Source: Carallia brachiata (lineage: Eukaryota > Streptophyta > Magnoliopsida > Malpighiales > Rhizophoraceae). Taken from it: a stretch of 64,000 nt of DNA. Numbering within the stretch: position 1 is the stretch's first letter; each line of letters begins with the position of its first letter. Under the pieces are notes generated by a model. That model searched no databases and was not told the DNA's origin. It worked only from the letters and a program-made list of their open reading frames with translations. Below, in pieces: positions 50,001 to 62,275 of this stretch. Both the position numbers and the translations under genes were made by a program. The stretch spans positions 4,203,145 through 4,267,144 of the forward strand of contig JADCRB010000036.1 of the NCBI GenBank assembly GCA_021464245.1. The letters are read 5' to 3'.

Positions 50001-50204
50001 TATAAAAAATATTATAATAATTACAAAATATTAAAATTTTATCATAATCTAACAAAAAAAGTGTAAAAAATATTTTTTTTTTTTTACTCTGCCTTTTTTG
50101 CTTCTTTATATTAAGGAGTATTGCGCATACTCTTCTCCTCGCATCAGCGTCTCTCTCTTTCCCATTGAGCTTCTGCAATTCTTTCGGTTGTGAAAAAAAC
50201 CCAA
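47100..50204. repeat. upstream flank of UGT copy C, duplicated before D and E
   Basis: The blocks TTTCCGTTGGCTCGATATTA (47175 and 52745), GTGCTGTTTCTTTTATTTTC (about 48490, 55200, with a variant near 61510) and TGGGATGGTCCT (about 49633 and 55744, variant near 62012) recur in the same order before C, D and E. No gene is present. 48832-49075 carries imperfect inverted ends (TTGACTATTTGGTAGCTGTT against CTGTTTATTTAGTAATTATT) and may be a MITE. 49255-49610 is a C-specific insertion with repeated CAGTTG words. Confidence 0.65.
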
Positions 50205-51796
50205 ATGGAGTCCGTGAAACCCCATGCTGTGTGCATACCAATTCCTGCCCAAGGCCACATTAATCCTATGCTGAAACTTGCGAAACTCCTCCATTTCAAC
50301 GGCTTCCATATCACCTTTGTCCACACAGAATTCAACTATCAGCGCATACTAAGCTCTAGAGGCCCTGATGCCTTGAAGGGCTTAGATGATTTCCGGTTTG
50401 AGACCATCTCCGACGGTTTGCCTTCGACAGTCCAACGAGGCATCCATACCATAGAAGACACGTGCATAACAATGCCCCGACACAGTTTGCCTTCATTTCG
50501 AGAGCTCATAAAGAAACTCAATGCTTCCTTGGATGTTCCTTCTGTTTCTTACATAGTTTCTGACGGTTTCATGAGCTTCACTTTGGAGGTTGCTGATGAA
50601 TTTGGCATTCCAGAGATGGTCTTTTTCGCTCCTAGTGCTTGTGGCTTGTTGAGCAGTTTGCTCTATGACCAGTTCAAGGAAAGAGGATACATTCCAAAGG
50701 GTACGTCTATTGTCTCTTTAGTCTTGCTTCTGTGGTCACTTATCATCAACATGTTTGAAAATTGTAAATCTTCTCTAAAACTACTCAAGTTTATGTGATC
50801 AAACTTTGATTTTTCTTAAATACGAAATGTTTCATTGCATCTGTTTAATGGATCCTAATCAAACATGTCCGAACTCAAATGCAGATAGCAGTTGCGTTAC
50901 CAAAGAATATCTGAAAACAGTAATTGAATGGATACCGGCAATGAAAGGGGTCCAATTAAAGGACTTTCCTTCCACCGTCCGCAGCCCCGGTGAAGAAATT
51001 ATGTTCAATTACATCTCACAATCAGTGAAGAATTGCACCAAGGCTAAAGGGGTCATCTTGAACACATTCGACGATCTGGAACGAGAGGTTTTAGAAGCCA
51101 TCAAAGCGAAATACCCCGTACTGTACACCATCGGACCATTGCCGATGCTATGTCAACAATTTTCTCCAGAGAAATCGGATTCTATTGAATCAAACATGTG
51201 GAGGGAAGATGCTGAATGTTTGAGCTGGTTGGATGGAAGAAAGGCTAAATCAGTCGTGTATGTAAACTATGGAAGCCTGACAATTATGAGTCCGGAGAAG
51301 TTGGTGGAATTTGCTTGGGGACTTGCAAACAGCAAGCACACATTCTTGTGGGTAATTAGGCCTGATCTGATTGATGGAGAAGAGAAAATATTTGTGTCAA
51401 ATGAGTTCATGGAAGAGATAAAGGACAGAGGATTACTTGTGGGGTGGTGTCCTCAGGAAAATTCTTAGCCATCCTTCAATTGGAGGGTTTTTGACACACT
51501 GTGGATGGAATTCAACAATGGAAAGCATCAGTCAAGGAGTGCCACTGATTTGTTGGCCCTTTTTGCGATCACCATTTAGTTTGTTTCTATTGTGCCAGGT
51601 GGGGGATGGAATGATCAATGCAGATGTAAATAGGGACCAAGTTGAAAGTGCTGTCAGAGAGGTAATGGAAGGAGACAAGGGCCAAGAAATGAGGGAGAAA
51701 GTTACTGATTGGAAGAACAGAGCTGAACTAGCGACCAAACATGGCGGATCTTCTCACACTAATCTTTATGAGCTGGTCAAGCAACTCAAGATGTGA
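50205..51796 (+). pseudogene. UGT85-like glucosyltransferase, copy C, 2-bp deletion in PSPG box
   Basis: This is the least damaged copy. Exon 1 is 50205-50700, starting MESVKPHAVCIPIPAQGH with catalytic-position H18. Exon 2 starts at 50885 after ATGCAG. The joined frame (split codon G|AT) is open to about 51458. There the PSPG box reads WCPQ and then loses two bases: CAGGAAAATTCTT against CAGGAGAAAGTTCTT in copy B. This gives TAG at 51466-51468. Past the lesion the other frame is open to 51796 and carries SHPSIGGFLTHCGWNS. The end of the box is also altered (WPFLRSPF where copy A has WPLFGEQ), through small indels near 51565-51620, so the Glu-Gln that contacts the sugar is gone. The upstream in-frame ATG at 50190 lies outside the region conserved with copy A; 50205 is the likely start. 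Confidence 0.9.
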
Positions 51797-53370
51797 TGCA
51801 ATTATTGTGCTTTATTGCCTTTGGTTTCCTTTTTCCTTTTTCTGTTCTGCTGAACTATGGTATTATGGTTTAGGGCTATTAAATTTGATATTTGATATGA
51901 AATTTAAGTTTTGAATTTCTGAGCAAACATTTAAAAGGTTCGAAATAATTCAAATTTTTATCCTAATTTTTACTAGAATTTTCAATATAATCCTATATCT
52001 GTTCATTTTGTCAATTTAGTATTATATAGTTGTTTCTTTTTTTTGTTTTTTAATTAGAAATTAAATATATTTAATATTGCCATAAAAATACTTCATATTA
52101 CTTTAAATAATTTTTTTAAAAAAAATTCAAAAATGCAATTTTGTCAGATTATATGGTCATGCACTTTTTCTGAACAGTAAAACAATAAATTCGTGAGCCG
52201 ACTACATAGTCCCACCTTTGGAAGAGAGGGAACAAGGAATTAAGCCACAAAGCTTTTTCTTTTCCGCATGTAGAGAAAACGGAGTATGCCTTTTAGCGAT
52301 TGCAGGATTTTTTTTTTATATAATACAACACTTTTGGATTGGAAATAAGTTTTTTTTTTTTTTTAATAAGTGCAATTTTATTGCTGTAATGAAAGAGTGT
52401 AGTAATTGCTGTAATGAATGTGCTCTTCATTATCTTCACCAATTCAATTATTTTGATTTAAAATAATTATACTTCGTATATTTAGTTTTGGTACTTTTCA
52501 AACACAAAGGAAGGACCGAAGGATGAAGGTTTCAAATTTGTGTTTGCCAAATATTTGTTGGATGTAGGTTTAATAAAATTAAAATAGAATTAAAGTAATG
52601 CAAGTTACTAAGCTTCATTTTTTTAACTTACACTTATATAATCATACTCATTTGTGTTTATATGTACAACCAGTTGATTCTAACCAATATTAGATGCGTC
52701 TCACAAAAACCCCAGTTTGTCAAAATAATAATCACTTTAAAATTTCCGTTGGCTCGATATTATAGACAAGGATACATGTATGAGTGCAGTTTTAAACTCA
52801 TACAGATTCGTCATACAAATTTGTTATACTGAAACTAATAAATATAACTATTTATTAATAAAATATAATTACATTGATAAAATTTAAAATAATAAAATTA
52901 AAATTTAAAATTAAATAAATATTACAAAAAAACTTAATAGTGTATATTTTATATGATATATAAAATATTAAAGTGGTTACATTTTATTAACAAATAATCA
53001 TGTTTATTGATTTTAAGTATGATAGATTGGTATAACGAATTAATATAAATCCAAACTTTTACGTATAAAACTTTCAAAATCTCAAAAGTCTATCTTTTTT
53101 TTTTTTTTTGTTGGGTCTTCCCCTGGTATTTAGAAAGTCTCATTGACCTTCCGACTAATCCGGTTCGAACACTGTCGGACCCATATTAGAAGCGGCTCTC
53201 ATAGCATTTTTTTTTTTCCATTCACAAAACTCGAACTCAAAATTTTACTTAAAAAATTTCAAATATCTTACTATTCAAACTAACGATAGTTAGTTAAAAA
53301 GGTCTATCTATAAAACCCAAAGTTGTAAGCTAACTAGAACTTCCGTTTGTGAAAGCTCATTTACGTTAGA
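51797..53370. other. 3' flank of copy C and start of the next unit
   Basis: 51797-52500 is a UGT 3' flank plus A/T-rich DNA with a T-run near 52350. From about 52720 the upstream flank of the D unit begins. 53095-53215 reads on the minus strand as a GGATTAGTCGG-containing tail followed by poly(A), and it resembles a similar segment at 45737-45880 (GATTAGTCGG, then poly(A) on the plus strand). Both may be 3' ends of one SINE family. Confidence 0.4.
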
Positions 53371-53966
53371 TTATGAAACACGAACACTTTAAAAAATGAA
53401 AGTATTACGTGTCGGATAAGCCGGACACGCGGACACGCGGCTGACATGTATCCGATATGGGAAGTACAAGTGTCCGGCACGCTACGGACACGTTTGAATA
53501 TTTTTATAATTATTTTTAATAAATAAAAAATTCTTAAAAATTATAATTTAATACTGTCAATTGTCCGTAACTCTTAAAACACTTACATTTCAACTTGTTT
53601 TTAATTTTAATAGAAAAATTAAATTGATTACAAAATCTTATATCTCTATTTTAGTATTTCACAATAAATAATAAAGAATCTTATGGTATATTATTTGAAT
53701 AAAAAATTTCTAGAACTTATAATAATTATATAAAAATATTTTTAGGTGAATAAATTTATAAAATTATTTAAAAAAATATATATGATGCACAAAAATTTTA
53801 TAAATTTTGCTTTTTCTATATACATATATAACATGACTATATATATATATATATATATAGTCATGTTCAAATCGTGTTTATGTTCTAATATTTTTAAAAT
53901 TAATATATCGTTATATTTATATGATACCACATCTATATCACTGTATCCATATCTATGCTTCATATA
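53371..53966. mobile_element. hAT-like non-autonomous element, 596 bp, 8-bp target duplication
   Basis: It is flanked by ACGTTAGA at 53363-53370 and ACGTTAGA at 53967-53974. The left end reads TTATGAAACACGAACACT and the minus-strand right end reads ATATGAAGCATAGATATG. Subterminal GTGTCGGATAAGCCGGACAC-type words occur near 53410-53500. The homologous flanks at 47277-47300 and 45495-45515 lack the insert and have one copy of the target. The interior contains the perfect palindrome at 53830-53867 and no transposase. The 8-bp duplication is the hAT signature (family knowledge). Confidence 0.82.
53830..53867. repeat. 38-bp perfect palindrome with (AT)n centre
   Basis: AACATGACT, an AT repeat, then AGTCATGTT form a perfect inverted repeat with no spacer. 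It lies inside the hAT-like element and could extrude as a cruciform. Confidence 0.9.
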
Positions 53967-54159
53967 CGTTAGACAAAGGACACATGATCATTCTGCGTGC
54001 AAATATTCAAATGGAATAAATAAATAAATAAATAAAGGACTTGTAGGTTTCAAGCTTGACCATTAGAAGACTAGCAGTTGGGCCGAAAGCTTTGCGGAGC
54101 ATATTAAATTGGGTGCTTCATATTTACACTACAAAAATTTATTTTATTATTTTATTATT

Positions 54160-56121
54160 TTATTATTTTAAATATATACTACTTATTTTGTGTTATGAAA
54201 TTATGGTTTTAAAAAAATAAAAATAGAAATACTCGTTAAATTTACATAAAACCCGTCAACTTCATATATTTTAGATTGGTATTTACAACGTTCCGTCAAA
54301 AAAAAAAAAAAGATTGGTATTTACAACGCAGTATCATTATTTCTGAATGGACACTTACAGTGTTAGTATTAACTGTGACAATATATATGACCATCCAAAA
54401 ATATATATTATTTTAATTTTATTTTAATTTTCTACCAATATTTCTCATATGTCTAACGACTAAAATTGTGGTCACAATGCAGCATCATTATTTTTTAATG
54501 GACTTTTTACGATTGTGGTCATTAATTGTGGGCCATACTTATATAATAAAAAAATATTATAAATATATTAGTTATTAAATCTGTAAGTTGAAATTATAAT
54601 AATTTTTATTTATTAAAATCTTGTTTAATCAACTCAAATAGGTAAATTCACTATCTGCCTACTAATAAAATTAAGTGTAACTTCATCATTAAAAATTACG
54701 GTAATTATCAAACTGTACATCTATTGTTGTGTGTCATTTCTTATACTTGAAAGCCACTTAACTTATGCCAAGGAGGAGTGTGAGCGCAGAGGGTTAAACT
54801 AAATTTATCAACGTAAAAATACACTAATTTACTACTAAATTAGTACCTCATATAAGTAGATCATATTCATCAAACGGCTAAAATTGTGCTCATAATATTA
54901 AGCCGTATCAATTCGCTGGCATCCACAAGGAAACTTCTAAGTGCTAACACAATTGTGGGAACACAATTTATATAGGGTAATTTATTATTAAATTATTAAA
55001 AGAACATTAAATTTTAAAAAATATCAAATATTATTAAATTAACTACAACCTTCCATACATCACATTAAATATGTATAGATAATCATCTTCCATTCATAAT
55101 TTCATGTCTTTCCTGTCAATGATATTCACTTTCACTTGCTGAAAAAATATTTTTGAATACAATGTCATCCTATAACATTCGATATCATGTCACGACAGGT
55201 GTGCTGTTTCTTTTATTTTCATTTAATAGGATTAATTATTGATTTATTAAAAAAATTGTTAGTTCCCCTTGCGTGCCTAACGGAAAAATTCGGTGGCACT
55301 TGTTAGTCTTATTTCCTTATAGCACATATATAACTTCACACTATTCAAATTTATATGATTATTTTTTTTATTTTAATTAAACTTTATTTAAATTCGTTTT
55401 TTTTTTCACAAATTAAATTAATATAGTTCACATATTAAACAAGTCAAATTAGATATTCTACATACACACACACACACACACACGCACGCACTATATTTGG
55501 GACATGGATTTAAAAACCAACGTCTTAATTTCAGCAAAATTTTCTAGTTTATTTATTTTTATAAAGTAGGAAAGCGGATTGGTATGCTACAAATTTATCA
55601 AAAAATATATATATATTTAGCACACGTCAGAGTAAATTGAACGGTTATACTAAATTCACTAAAATTCAAATTTTATGATATTTATTAAAATTAACGTAAT
55701 TGAGCAGTGTCACAAGTAAATTTAATCTTACCAATGAGGCGTTGGGATGGTCCTATCGAACCGCGAAGAAAGTAACAGTCAACGTGTCTGTGTGCCCATG
55801 TGTGTTAGTAATTTTTCTTTCAAAGTTTCATTACACAACATAAAAAAAGTAAATGAGAGATCGATATATAATAATTAATTAATTATTTTGTATAATTAAA
55901 TAATTAATATTTATAATAAAAAATTTAAAAAATATTTATTTTATTATAAATATTAATAATATAAATATATAAAATAATTAATGTACAAAACTTTTACGGT
56001 GGTCAGTTACATTTTCTGTTTTCGTTATATTTGAGAGTCTTGCGCAGACTCTGCTCCTCGCGTAAACATTTCTCTTTTCCATTCAGCTTCTGCAATTCTT
56101 TCGGTTGTGAAAAACAACCAA
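54160..56121. repeat. upstream flank of UGT relic D
   Basis: It is collinear with the flank of copy C (47450-50204) but shorter: it lacks the C-specific insertion of 49255-49610. It ends in the UGT leader TTCTGCAATTCTTTCGGTTG, also found just before copy C. A (CA)n run lies near 55465-55484. No gene. Confidence 0.6.
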
Positions 56122-56163
56122 ATGGAGTCTGTGAAACCCCATGCTGTGAAATTTAAAACTTGA
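56122..56163 (+). pseudogene. UGT relic D: first nine codons fused to 3' flank
   Basis: MESVKPHAV is read from 56122 to 56148, identical in protein to the start of copy C. At 56149 the sequence switches to AAATTTAAAACT, which in copy B lies about 90 bp after the stop codon (43365). The fused frame stops at 56161-56163. The whole catalytic body is missing, so a deletion of roughly 1.7-1.9 kb removed exon 1 through the 3' UTR. The leader upstream is intact. Confidence 0.85.
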
Positions 56164-56530
56164 TGTGAAATTTAAGTTTTGAATTTCTGACCTCATTAGC
56201 AGTTAAATATCTCTTTCTGAAGTTGTAATTAGATTAAAAAAAAATATCATATGTTGTACAAAGATTTGTTTATGTGATTAAAAATCAAGCACAAAAAATG
56301 AGCATGATCTGTCTTTTAATTTACATCATATTAAAGATGATTAAAAAATATTTTATTAAAGACCAAAAAAATATTTTATTATGAAATAATTGGTATTTAA
56401 AAGGTTCCAGATAAGTCAAAATTTAATCCTAATTTTCAACAGAATTTTCGATATAATCCTCTACTCGTTCACTTTGTTAATTTAGTATTATTTATGATTT
56501 TATACTATATAAATTTATTTAATTATTTTT

Positions 56531-59500
56531 TATTATATATACTCTTACTAAAAAAAATTAAAATAGAAATACTTGTTAAATTATACATGAAATCTGTCAA
56601 CTTGATATATTTTAGATTTGTGTTTACAATGGACATTAACATTGTTATAATTAATTGTGGCCGTATATGGGAGGCACTCTACTGCTAATTTAATTTTAAG
56701 TTGCAATTTTGACCACAAAAAAAATTAAGCTGAAATAGTTGAGGCTGATGAAATTAATGGCTTCTAATTGAGAAATCTCGTTTATCATTCTTTAGTTTTA
56801 ATTACAGGGCTTCTAGTTTTAAAGGATAAAAAATATGTAGCCACACAATTCATTTAACAGTATCTAATAATTTATTTATTTTTTATTTTAATTATCTAAC
56901 AACTCATATTATTTTAATTATATTTTAATTTTTATTAAAAATCTTACCAAATATTTCTTACTAGGTTTGAACTCATGCTTTCCGTGGGTTTAATACTTTT
57001 TTCCACATAAATATTGCTCTTTCGTAATCTGATTATTAATTCTAGAACACAAATTGTGTCAGGTGATTGTTGACATTAATTTTGAAAATCAAGTTTTTGT
57101 TATTAGTAGCAAAAAAACTACCAGAAAAGCTCTTGGTACAGACCAAGTGATTTATCCATCTCCATGGGTAACACATAGAGTAATAATTCTTGATTCTAGG
57201 TCCATTGTGAGTTTGCAAGATGGGAAGCAATGGAATGACATGAAGCTGCCTGCTTTTGTTAATGCCCAACTGTAGCATTTGAGACCATCATCAACAAATT
57301 CTCATCCTTTACGCCCAAAGCACTCAATTTCCCATTAATATTTCTGGCTTTATTGGTTAAATCCAAACTAGTAGTAGAAGACTAAAGAATCAAGAAAAAC
57401 TACAATTTGAAGTTAAATTTCACTTGAGCGTGATTCTTGACTTAATATAAGAAATAAAGGCCAATGATTCTTGACGGCATACATCACAGATAAAGTGAAT
57501 ATTAAAACTTTACAACCTTATTTTTTTATCTCTGAACTTTATTGGCAATACCAAAAAGAAAAAACTAAATTGAAAGAAATACTGTACATAATTTACCAAG
57601 CTCATTAAAGGAAACATAAAAAGAAATGCTACCTCCACCTCAAGAAGAGTTTTCACGTTCTCAACCTACAATCCATAAAAACATACTGAGAAGGAAAAAA
57701 GAAAAGAAAAAAAAAATATTTTATATTATATATACTCTTACTTAATATATTGTACAAAATAATGAGTGATTTACATTAAAAAATCAAAATAGACATACTC
57801 ATTAAATTATACATGAAATTTGTCAACTTGATGTATTTTAGATTTGTGTTTACAATGGACATTAACATTGTTATCATTAATTGTGGTCATATAAGGAAGG
57901 AGGCACTCCACTACGAATCTAATTTTAAGTTGCCATTTTGACCCAAAAAAAGTTAAGTTAAAATAGTTGAGGTAGATGAAATTAATGGCTTCTAATTGAG
58001 AAATCTTATTCATCATTTTTTATTTTTAATTACAGGACTTCTAGTTTTAAAAGATAAAAAATATCTAGTCACACAATTCATTTAACAGTATTTAATAATA
58101 TATTTATTTATTATTTTAATTATCTAACAACTCATATTATTTTAATTATATTTTAATTTTTATTAAAAATCTTACCAAATATTTTTTTGCTAGGTTTGAA
58201 CATACACTTTGCGCGGGTTTAATACTTTTTTTCACATAAATATTGCCCTTTCATAATCCGATTATTAATTTTAGAACACAAATTGTGCTAGGTGATTGTT
58301 GACATTAATTTTAAAAATCAAGTTTTTGGTTATTAGTGGCAAAAAGACCGTCAAAAAAGCTCTTGGTACAAACCAAGTGATTTATCTATCTCTATGGGTA
58401 ACACATAGAGTACTAATTCTTGATTCTAGGTCCATTGTGAGTTTGCAAGATGGGAAGCAATGGAATGACATGAAGTTGCCTGCTTTTGTTAATGCCCAAC
58501 TTAGCATTTGAGATCATCATCAACAAATTCTCATCCTTTATGCCCAAAGCACTCAATTTCCCATTAATATTTTTTGCTTTATTGGTTAAATCCAAACTAG
58601 TAGTAGAAAATTAAAGAATCAAGAAAAACTAAAGTCAATTTTCACTTGAGCGTGATTTTTGACTTAATACAAGAAATAAATGTCAATGATTCTTGACGGC
58701 ATGCATCATAGATAAAGAGAATATTAAAACTTTACAACCCTATTTTTTTTTCTCTGAACTTTATTGGCAACACCAGAACGAAAAGACTGAATTGAAAGAA
58801 ATACTGCACATAATTTACCAAGCCTCATCAGAGGAAATATAAAAAAAATGCTACCTCCACCTCAAGAAGAGTTTTCACATTCTCAACCTACAATCCAAGA
58901 AAATATACCGATAAGGAAAAAAGAAAAGGAATAAAATAATATTTTTTATTATATATACTCTTACTTAATATATTGTATAAGATAATGAATGATTTATACT
59001 AAAAAAAATCAAAATAGAAATACTCGTTAAATTATACATGAAATCTGTCAACTTGATGTATTTTAGATTTGTGTTTACAATGGACATTAACATTGTTATC
59101 ATCAATTGTTGCCATATAAGGGAGGAGGCACTCCACTACTAATCTAATTTTAAGTTGCAATTTTGACCCAAGAAAAGTTAGGTTGAAATAGTTGAGGTAG
59201 ATGAAATTAATGGCTTCTAATTGAGAAATCTCATTCATCATTCTTTATTTTTAATTACAAGACTTCTAGTTTTAAAGGATAAAAAATATGTAGTCACACA
59301 ATTCATTTAACAGTTTTTAATAATTTAATTATTTATTATTTTAATTATCTAACAACTCATATTATTTTAATTATATTTTAATTTTTATTAAAAATCTTAC
59401 CAAATATTTTCTTACTAGGTTTGAACATGCGCTTTGCGTGGGTTTAATACTTTTTTTCACATAAATATTGCCCTTTCGTAATCCAATTATTAATTTTAGA

Positions 59501-60165
59501 ACACAAATTGTGCCAGATGATTGTTGACATTAATTTTAAAAATCAAATTTTTGGTTATTAATGGCAAAAAGACAGCCAGAAAAACTCTTGGTATAGACCA
59601 AGTGATTTATCCATCTCCATGGGTAACACATAGAGTACTAATTTTTGATTCTAGGTCCATTGTGAGTTTGCAAGATAGGAAGCAATGGAATGACATGAAG
59701 CTGCCTGCTTTTATTAATGCCCAAGTATAGCATTTGAGATCATCATCAACAAATTCTCATCCTTTATGCCAAAGCACTCAATTTCCTATTAATATTTCTT
59801 ACTTTATTGGTTAAATCCAAACTAGTAGTAGAAGACCAAAGAATCAAGAAAAGGTACAATTTGAAGTCAAATTTCACTTAAGCGTGATTCTTGACTTGTC
59901 ACAAGATATAAAGGCCAATGATTTTTGACAGTATGCATCACAGATAAAGAGAATATTAAAACTTTACAACCTATTTCTTTATCTCTAAACTTTATCGGCA
60001 ATACCAAAAAGAAAAGACTGAATTGAAAGAAATACTGCACATTTACTAAGCCTCATTAGAGGAAACATAAAAAGAAATGCTACCTCCACTTCAAGAAGAG
60101 TTTTCACATTCTCAACCTAGAATCCAAGAAAACATACCGAGAAGAAAAATAGAAAAGGAAAACAA
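56531..60165 (+). repeat. three direct tandem repeats of about 1.2 kb
   Basis: The units start near 56531, 57724 and 58947 (shared TATTATATATACTCTTACT). Other anchors keep the same spacing, for example GGGTAACACATAGAGTA at about 57167, 58397 and 59622, and CTCAAGAAGAGTTTTCAC in each. The first ~250 bp of each unit resembles the UGT upstream flank (47520-47790). The rest is particular to the array. Each unit contains a similar open frame of about 70 codons preceded by a splice-acceptor-like AG (57054-57275, 58296-58511, 59521-59730), with shared words such as SIVSLQDGKQWNDMKLPAF in units 1 and 2. I do not recognise this peptide, and it may be an exon relic. A minus-strand frame across it is no better. 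Confidence 0.85.
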
Positions 60166-62159
60166 AAATAATGTTGTTGTGAAATTCAGTAAAAAGATTA
60201 CGTATAAACATTACCAAGATGAAAAATGAACAGACACATAATGGGTAAATAAGAAGTTATCTAAATGAATGGTTTAAAAGGAGGGGAATACAAATTCATA
60301 AAAATCGACTTCAAGGGATATCATACAGTGATCCCCATCGTTCCTCCCCCGATTTCTGTCTGTTTCTCCGATGACTGAAACCTTATCTCTTGTGTTATGT
60401 GTCTATTTTCCTATTGGTGTGTGAAGGGCAAAATATAATATAAAAATGAGAATAAAAAGTCTAAATTTTATTACCATAAATTACTAAATTTATTGTCATA
60501 AAACGTCTACTATTATATATCAAATTTAAAGAGAGTCAATTAATTGTCTCATAAAAATTGTAACGGAAAAAAAAATTATATAAGAATTTGATTATTTTTG
60601 TTCTTAAGTAAAAACAAATTGTCAAATTGAATATTAAAAATTAATTGGGGAAGAAACAGAAAGAATAAACAAATTGTTATTAATGACAATAATTAGCATG
60701 ATATAATCATGCTAGATGAAAAAAAAAAAACAAAATAAGTTTTCTTTTATTTTGTAAATAAACAGTTTTTTTCTTATATGCAAATTGTAAAATCTCAAAT
60801 AACCTAATTATATAAACTTTTTAAACTTATCAACGATTAATTTTGTTTTTGTGAAGAGAGGAAAAAAGGAAAAAGAAATTACTCGTGCACAACCATAGTT
60901 TCCTCTTTTGTCAGCTCCTTCACCTTATCACTGCCCTTCATTTTTTTTTTTTAGGGGATCTTCCTGTCTTTTATCTAATTCAAAAATTTCAAAAGTCAAT
61001 TGAACCAAAATTGTGAAAAAAAAACTTTTTTTCATCCTAATGGTCTTTTTTTCCTATGGTAGGGAGAAAGAATGAGAAGCATATAACGGCGATAAGGAGG
61101 CCATTAAGTTTTGTATTAAATACAATTCCCTCTAAATATATTTTGTTTTAAAATTAAAAAATAATATAAGATAATTATTTAAAATTAAAGAAAAAATTTA
61201 TGAAATTACCACATGAGAGTTAAGATTAAAAAAAAATTTAAATTTTTTTTATACTAATTAAATAGATGTATCAAATCTAAAATTTTGGTCACAATGCAGT
61301 ATTATTATTGTTGAATGGACATTTTAGTATCGCTATCATTAATTGTGACCATAAGTATCAAACGACTAAAATTGTGCTCATAATACTGCATTTTGCTCGC
61401 GTCCATAACTCCATGTATCTTTTCTGTCAATGATATTCATTTTCACTTGCCGACAAAATATTTTTGAATAACATTTTATAACATTGGACATGTCATGTCA
61501 CGACGGGCGTGATGTTTCTTTTATTTTCATTTTAATAAGAAAAATTATTGTTTCTTCACACGCACCTAACGTAGGAAGGATAAAAAAAAAAGTAGTATAA
61601 TATATTCTTACTCATATTTTTTTGAAAATATATATAATACACATATAATTTCACATCATATAAATTTATTTGATATTTTTTATTTTAACTGAATTTTATT
61701 GAAAGTTTTTTTTTTTTACAAATTGAGTTAATTTAATTCATATCTTAAATAAATTAAATTAAACATCTCAAATATAAATGAGACATTAATTTAACAACCA
61801 TTGTCTTAGGTTTAGTAAGTTTTCTAATTTTTTTTAATAAAATAGGATATCTCAGAGAATATTTTATAAACTCGTCCACATATTAAATTCGTAAAAAAAT
61901 AAATTTTAGAATATATAATAAAAATTATATAATTGAGCGGCTAAAATTTGGCCCTATTAAATGGTTGACAAGTGGGATGATTTTAGCCGCTATTAAATGC
62001 TTGTCAACTGTGATGGGGTCGGGATGATCCTATCCAACAGCTAACATAGAAACAGTTAACGAGCGCGTGTGTGGGTCATGTGTGTTACTAATTTTTCTTT
62101 TTAGTCTTGTCATATATTAAAAATGATAGATAGAAAACAACTATAGTATAATAATTGAG
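60166..62159. other. upstream flank of UGT relic E
   Basis: 60166-61250 is A/T-rich with nothing assignable. From about 61280 it is collinear with the flanks of C and D (AATTGTGACCATAAGTATCAA, CATGTCACGACGGGCGTG, GGGATGATCCTA). No gene. Confidence 0.5.
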
Positions 62160-62275
62160 CGGGCCAAGAAATGAGAGAGAAAGTGATTGATTGGAAGAAC
62201 AGAGCTGAAGTAGCCACCAAACATGGCGGATCTTCTCACACTAATTTCCATGGGTTGGCCAAGTAACTCAAGATA
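62160..62275 (+). pseudogene. UGT relic E: last ~38 codons only
   Basis: The segment encodes GQEMREKVIDWKNRAEVATK and ends SSHTNFHGLAK, matching the C-terminus of copy C. A TAA at 62262-62264 replaces the Gln codon of KQLK. Directly before 62160 the sequence is upstream flank, so promoter-side DNA is joined to the end of the coding region. This is the mirror image of relic D. Confidence 0.85.

Noticed and set aside
50190..50204. Start of UGT copy C at the upstream ATG (MKKTQ)
   Set aside because: Copy A begins at the position equivalent to 50205, and the five extra codons derive from the leader, which is conserved as non-coding in unit D.
53746..54027. 93-codon plus-strand frame with Tyr-Ile repeats
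   Set aside because: Produced by the (AT)n palindrome inside the hAT-like element and runs through its boundary.
57042..58595. Minus-strand frames in the 1.2-kb repeats as a coiled-coil gene
   Set aside because: Words such as NKAKNINGKLSALG look helical, but the frames are short, shift between units and lack a start or splice context. I kept only the repeat call.
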